8,009 nt of DNA, taken from assembly GCA_031281855.1 (NCBI GenBank), contig JAITEW010000158.1, positions 1 through 8,009 of the forward strand, written 5' to 3'. Shown in pieces: positions 5,708 through 8,009 of the stretch. The notes beneath the pieces were generated by a model. The model searched no databases. It had not been told where the DNA came from and worked only from the letters and a program-made list of their open reading frames with translations. Each line of letters starts with the position of its first letter. The stretch's first letter is position 1. The translations under genes were made by a program, and so were the position numbers. This DNA comes from Treponema sp. GTDB taxonomy: Bacteria > Spirochaetota > Spirochaetia > Treponematales > Breznakiellaceae.

Positions 5708-7210
5708 ATGACAACGGAAGAACAGGATTATCTTCTTGAAATGCGGGAAATAGTAAAACTATTTCCCGGCGTCCGGGCCCTGGACGGCGTGGAACTAAAG
5801 GTACGCAGGGGGGAAGTTCATGCCCTTATCGGGGAAAACGGGGCCGGGAAATCGACCCTGATGAATATCCTCTTAGGCGTCTTCCCACCGGACGCAGGGG
5901 AGATCCGGTTTATGGGGAACGTGGCAGCGTTCAAAAATCCCCACAGGGCCCTTGCAGCGGGTATTTCCATGATCCACCAGGAGATCAACCTTATCCCCTC
6001 TATGAGCGTGGCGGAAAATATCTGGATTGGCAGGGAAAAAAAATTCTCCCGCTGCGGCCTTCTAAGCCTTAAAGCCCGGCACCGGGCGGCGGCGGAACTG
6101 CTGGAACAACTGGGGATCAACATTCCCCCGCAGACGCTGGTTCAAAGCCTCAGCCTGGCGAACATGCAGCTTGTGGAACTGGCCCGGGCGGTTTCCTACA
6201 ACCCGCGGCTCATCATCATGGACGAACCGACCAGTTCCCTTTCGGACAACGAAATTCGTTTTTTATACCGTATAATCCGGGAACTCTCGGACGGCGGAAC
6301 GGCGGTTATTTATATTTCCCACAAGCTGGAAGAAATTTACAAAATATGCAGTACCGTCACGGTGCTGCGGGACGGACGTTTTATTTCCCGCTGCCCGGTA
6401 TCGGAGCTTCCTATGGATGAACTTATCAACCGAATCGCCGGACGGACCATCACGGAGATGTATCACAAAGAAGAAGCGGAAATTCGGGATACGGCGCTGG
6501 AAGTAAGATCCCTCAGTTCGGGCAAAACGTTCCGGGACATTAGTTTTTCTGTACAGCATGGAGAGATTCTCGGTTTCTGCGGCCTTGTGGGGGCCGGGCG
6601 TACCGAAATCATGCGGGCTGTTTTCGGCATTGATTTGCCGGATTCAGGCGAGATTTTTGTCGAAGGGCGCAAGGTGCGTATCCGCTCTCCCAGGGACGCC
6701 ATCAGACTCGGCATCGCCATGGTAACCGAAGACCGGCGATCCGGCATTATCCCCATCCTTTCGGTGCAGCAGAATATCACCCTGGCCTCTTTTAAGGCAT
6801 ACTGCAGCGCCTTTGGTTTTATCCTGAGCGCCAGGGAAAACGAGGCGGCCCGGGAAAAGGCCGATCAGCTTGCCGTCAAGGCGGCGTCCTTAAAACAAGT
6901 CATAGCGTCGCTTTCCGGCGGAAACCAGCAAAAGGCGATTGTGGCAAAATGGCTTTTGACCAATCCCAGGGTGCTTATTCTTGACGAGCCTACCAGGGGC
7001 ATTGATGTGGGATCAAAAAGCGAGATTCACCGCTTAATAAGCCGGCTTGCCCAACAGGGTATGGCGGTTATTTTAATTTCTTCCGAAATGCCGGAAATCC
7101 TGGGCATTAGCGACCGGATCATAGCTGTGCGGAACGGTGTTCTTGCAGGCGAATTCCGGCGGGGATCGGTAACTCAGGAAGAACTGGCCCGGCGCTTATT
7201 CGGCGCCTAA
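5708..7210 (+). CDS. Sugar ABC transporter ATP-binding protein, two ABC domains (RbsA/MglA/XylG type)
   Basis: This 500-residue cytoplasmic ATPase energises CUT2-type sugar import. N-terminal domain: Walker A GENGAGKST (42-50), Q-loop Gln91, altered signature LSLANMQ (148-154), Walker B LIIMDEP (168-174), switch His205. C-terminal domain: degenerate Walker A GLVGAGRTE (292-300), signature LSGGNQQ (402-408), Walker B VLILDEP (422-428) with TRGIDVG, and ISSEMPE where a switch histidine would lie. Two fused, unequal domains with the GAGRTE loop are normal for RbsA/MglA proteins, so this is family behaviour, not decay. The ATG at 5708 is chosen because the family's N-terminal strand follows soon after (LEMREIVKLFPGVRALDGV). 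G-rich GGGGGGTGG at 5697-5705 is the ribosome binding site. An upstream TTG at 5675 lies inside the hairpin and is unlikely. Confidence 0.95.
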   Translation: MTTEEQDYLLEMREIVKLFPGVRALDGVELKVRRGEVHALIGENGAGKSTLMNILLGVFPPDAGEIRFMGNVAAFKNPHRALAAGISMIHQEINLIPSMSVAENIWIGREKKFSRCGLLSLKARHRAAAELLEQLGINIPPQTLVQSLSLANMQLVELARAVSYNPRLIIMDEPTSSLSDNEIRFLYRIIRELSDGGTAVIYISHKLEEIYKICSTVTVLRDGRFISRCPVSELPMDELINRIAGRTITEMYHKEEAEIRDTALEVRSLSSGKTFRDISFSVQHGEILGFCGLVGAGRTEIMRAVFGIDLPDSGEIFVEGRKVRIRSPRDAIRLGIAMVTEDRRSGIIPILSVQQNITLASFKAYCSAFGFILSARENEAAREKADQLAVKAASLKQVIASLSGGNQQKAIVAKWLLTNPRVLILDEPTRGIDVGSKSEIHRLISRLAQQGMAVILISSEMPEILGISDRIIAVRNGVLAGEFRRGSVTQEELARRLFGA

Positions 7211-7217
7211 AACTTAT

Positions 7218-7223
7218 AGGAGG
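7218..7223 (+). promoter_or_regulatory. Shine-Dalgarno of the permease gene
   Basis: AGGAGG lies four bases before the ATG at 7228 and seven bases after the ATPase stop. It supports this start and a continuous operon transcript. Confidence 0.8.
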
Positions 7224-7227
7224 AATT

Positions 7228-8009
7228 ATGAGTGATGCAAAAAACAGCGCGGTCCGGGCGCAATCGTTTTTACTGGAATTTTTATTGAACAACAAGGCCC
7301 TGATCATACTGCTGGTGCTTTGCGCGGGCTGCGCCCTCGCGTCGCCCAATTTTCTTAATCCCATAAATATCAGAAACGTGATCCGCCAGATCTGTACCAG
7401 CACCATAATCGGCGTCGGCTTTACCTGTGTTATCGCATCAGGGAACCTCGATCTTTCGGTGGGCTACATGCTGGGGATGCTGGGGGTGATGATGGGCCTT
7501 ATGTCCAAAACCGCCGCCCCCCTCCCCCTGGTCGTTCTGGCGGGTTTGGGCGCAGGGGCGCTGTGCGGTTTTCTTAACGGGATCATAGGCATCCGTTTCA
7601 GGCTGCCGCTTTTTATTGTTACTCTGGCCACAGGGCAGGTCTTCCGGGGGATTTGCTACCTTATCAGCAACACCTCTCCGGTTACCGGCCTTCCGCAGGC
7701 GTTTAAGACCCTTGGACAGGGCTACCTGGGCCCCATACCAATTCCGGTTTACATTGTCATAGCGGCTACGGTGATCATCTACGTGATCCTCAACCGCACC
7801 GCCTTTGGGCGCTACGCCGTCGCCACAGGCGGAAACCGGACCGCAGCCCGCATGTCGGGGATCAATACCGATGCTGTTACTATCGCCATTTACATCCTCA
7901 TGGGGCTGTGTACCACTATTGCGGCTCTTATCATGACCGGCCGCGCCGCTTCCGCCCAGCCCGCGGCAGGTCAGGGCATGGAGATGGATGCCATCGCGGC
8001 GGTCGTTAT
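7228..8009 (+). CDS. Sugar ABC transporter permease, RbsC-like (partial, runs off the right edge)
   Basis: This is the inner-membrane channel of the CUT2 importer. The first 260 codons and two bases are present of about 320 expected, with no stop before the window end. Hydrophobic segments fall at about 23-39, 56-70, 78-93, 98-120, 127-147, 172-188 and 217-238. Family marks are FLNPINIRNVIRQ (42-54), GNLDLSVGYMLG (72-83, matching G-x-DLSVG), FRLPLFIVTLATG (124-136), FGRYAVATGGNRTAARMSGI (193-212), which is the cytoplasmic coupling loop that meets the ATPase, and SAQPAAGQGMEMDAIAAVV (242-260). The start is set by AGGAGG four bases upstream. It follows the ATPase gene by 17 bases and completes a binding protein, ATPase, permease set. 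No damage is seen in the visible part. Confidence 0.95.
   Translation, partial: MSDAKNSAVRAQSFLLEFLLNNKALIILLVLCAGCALASPNFLNPINIRNVIRQICTSTIIGVGFTCVIASGNLDLSVGYMLGMLGVMMGLMSKTAAPLPLVVLAGLGAGALCGFLNGIIGIRFRLPLFIVTLATGQVFRGICYLISNTSPVTGLPQAFKTLGQGYLGPIPIPVYIVIAATVIIYVILNRTAFGRYAVATGGNRTAARMSGINTDAVTIAIYILMGLCTTIAALIMTGRAASAQPAAGQGMEMDAIAAVV

Noticed and set aside
6149..7090. Second ATPase domain as a decayed copy (GAGRTE Walker A, no switch His)
   Set aside because: These changes are normal in RbsA/MglA-type double ATPases and the frame is intact.

Overview
The window reads as ordinary chromosomal DNA (GC a little over half by eye) from a bacterium with tightly packed operons. I see no rRNA, tRNA, CRISPR array, insertion sequence or phage gene. 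The best guess for the organism is a spirochaete of the Treponema type, perhaps from an animal gut. The reasons are a relaxed lipobox in the sugar-binding lipoprotein, a stand-alone cyclic-nucleotide-binding-fold protein, and a cysteine-rich exported protein that suggests an anaerobe. This is inference; no marker gene in the window settles it.

Left half (about 50-3559, minus strand). Three genes are read right to left with gaps of 6 and 27 bases, so they are probably one operon. They are ychF (ribosome-associated OBG-type ATPase/GTPase), recQ (full-length DNA helicase with RQC zinc site and HRDC domain) and a small protein with a CRP-like nucleotide-binding fold. The small protein has no DNA-binding domain and lacks the arginine that normally contacts the cyclic phosphate. 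ychF has no visible Shine-Dalgarno but a good -10 box ending six bases before its ATG, so it may be translated from a leaderless mRNA.

Middle (3560-3770). This divergent control region of about 210 bases holds a perfect TTGACA box, an 11-base tandem repeat immediately upstream of it, and a short palindrome over the expected -10. An imperfect palindrome of about 47 bases follows, then a separate perfect TATAAT. It is the densest regulatory stretch of the window and probably controls the rightward sugar operon.

Right half (3771-8009, plus strand). This is a CUT2-type (ribose/galactose-like) ABC import operon led by an enzyme gene. The order is a xylose-isomerase-like TIM-barrel sugar (phosphate) isomerase/epimerase, a periplasmic sugar-binding lipoprotein, a double-domain ATPase (RbsA/MglA type), and an RbsC-type permease cut by the window's right edge after 260 codons. 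The binding protein probably captures a monosaccharide or cyclitol, the ATPase and permease import it, and the TIM-barrel enzyme probably does an early intracellular isomerisation or epimerisation. The binding-protein gene is flanked by two RNA hairpins (about 4627-4641 and 5651-5687), which could set its expression above that of the membrane parts. The substrate cannot be read from the sequence.

I found no clear novel system. The points most worth following are the altered cyclic-nucleotide pocket, the layered control region, the candidate leaderless ychF mRNA and the hairpins around the binding-protein gene.
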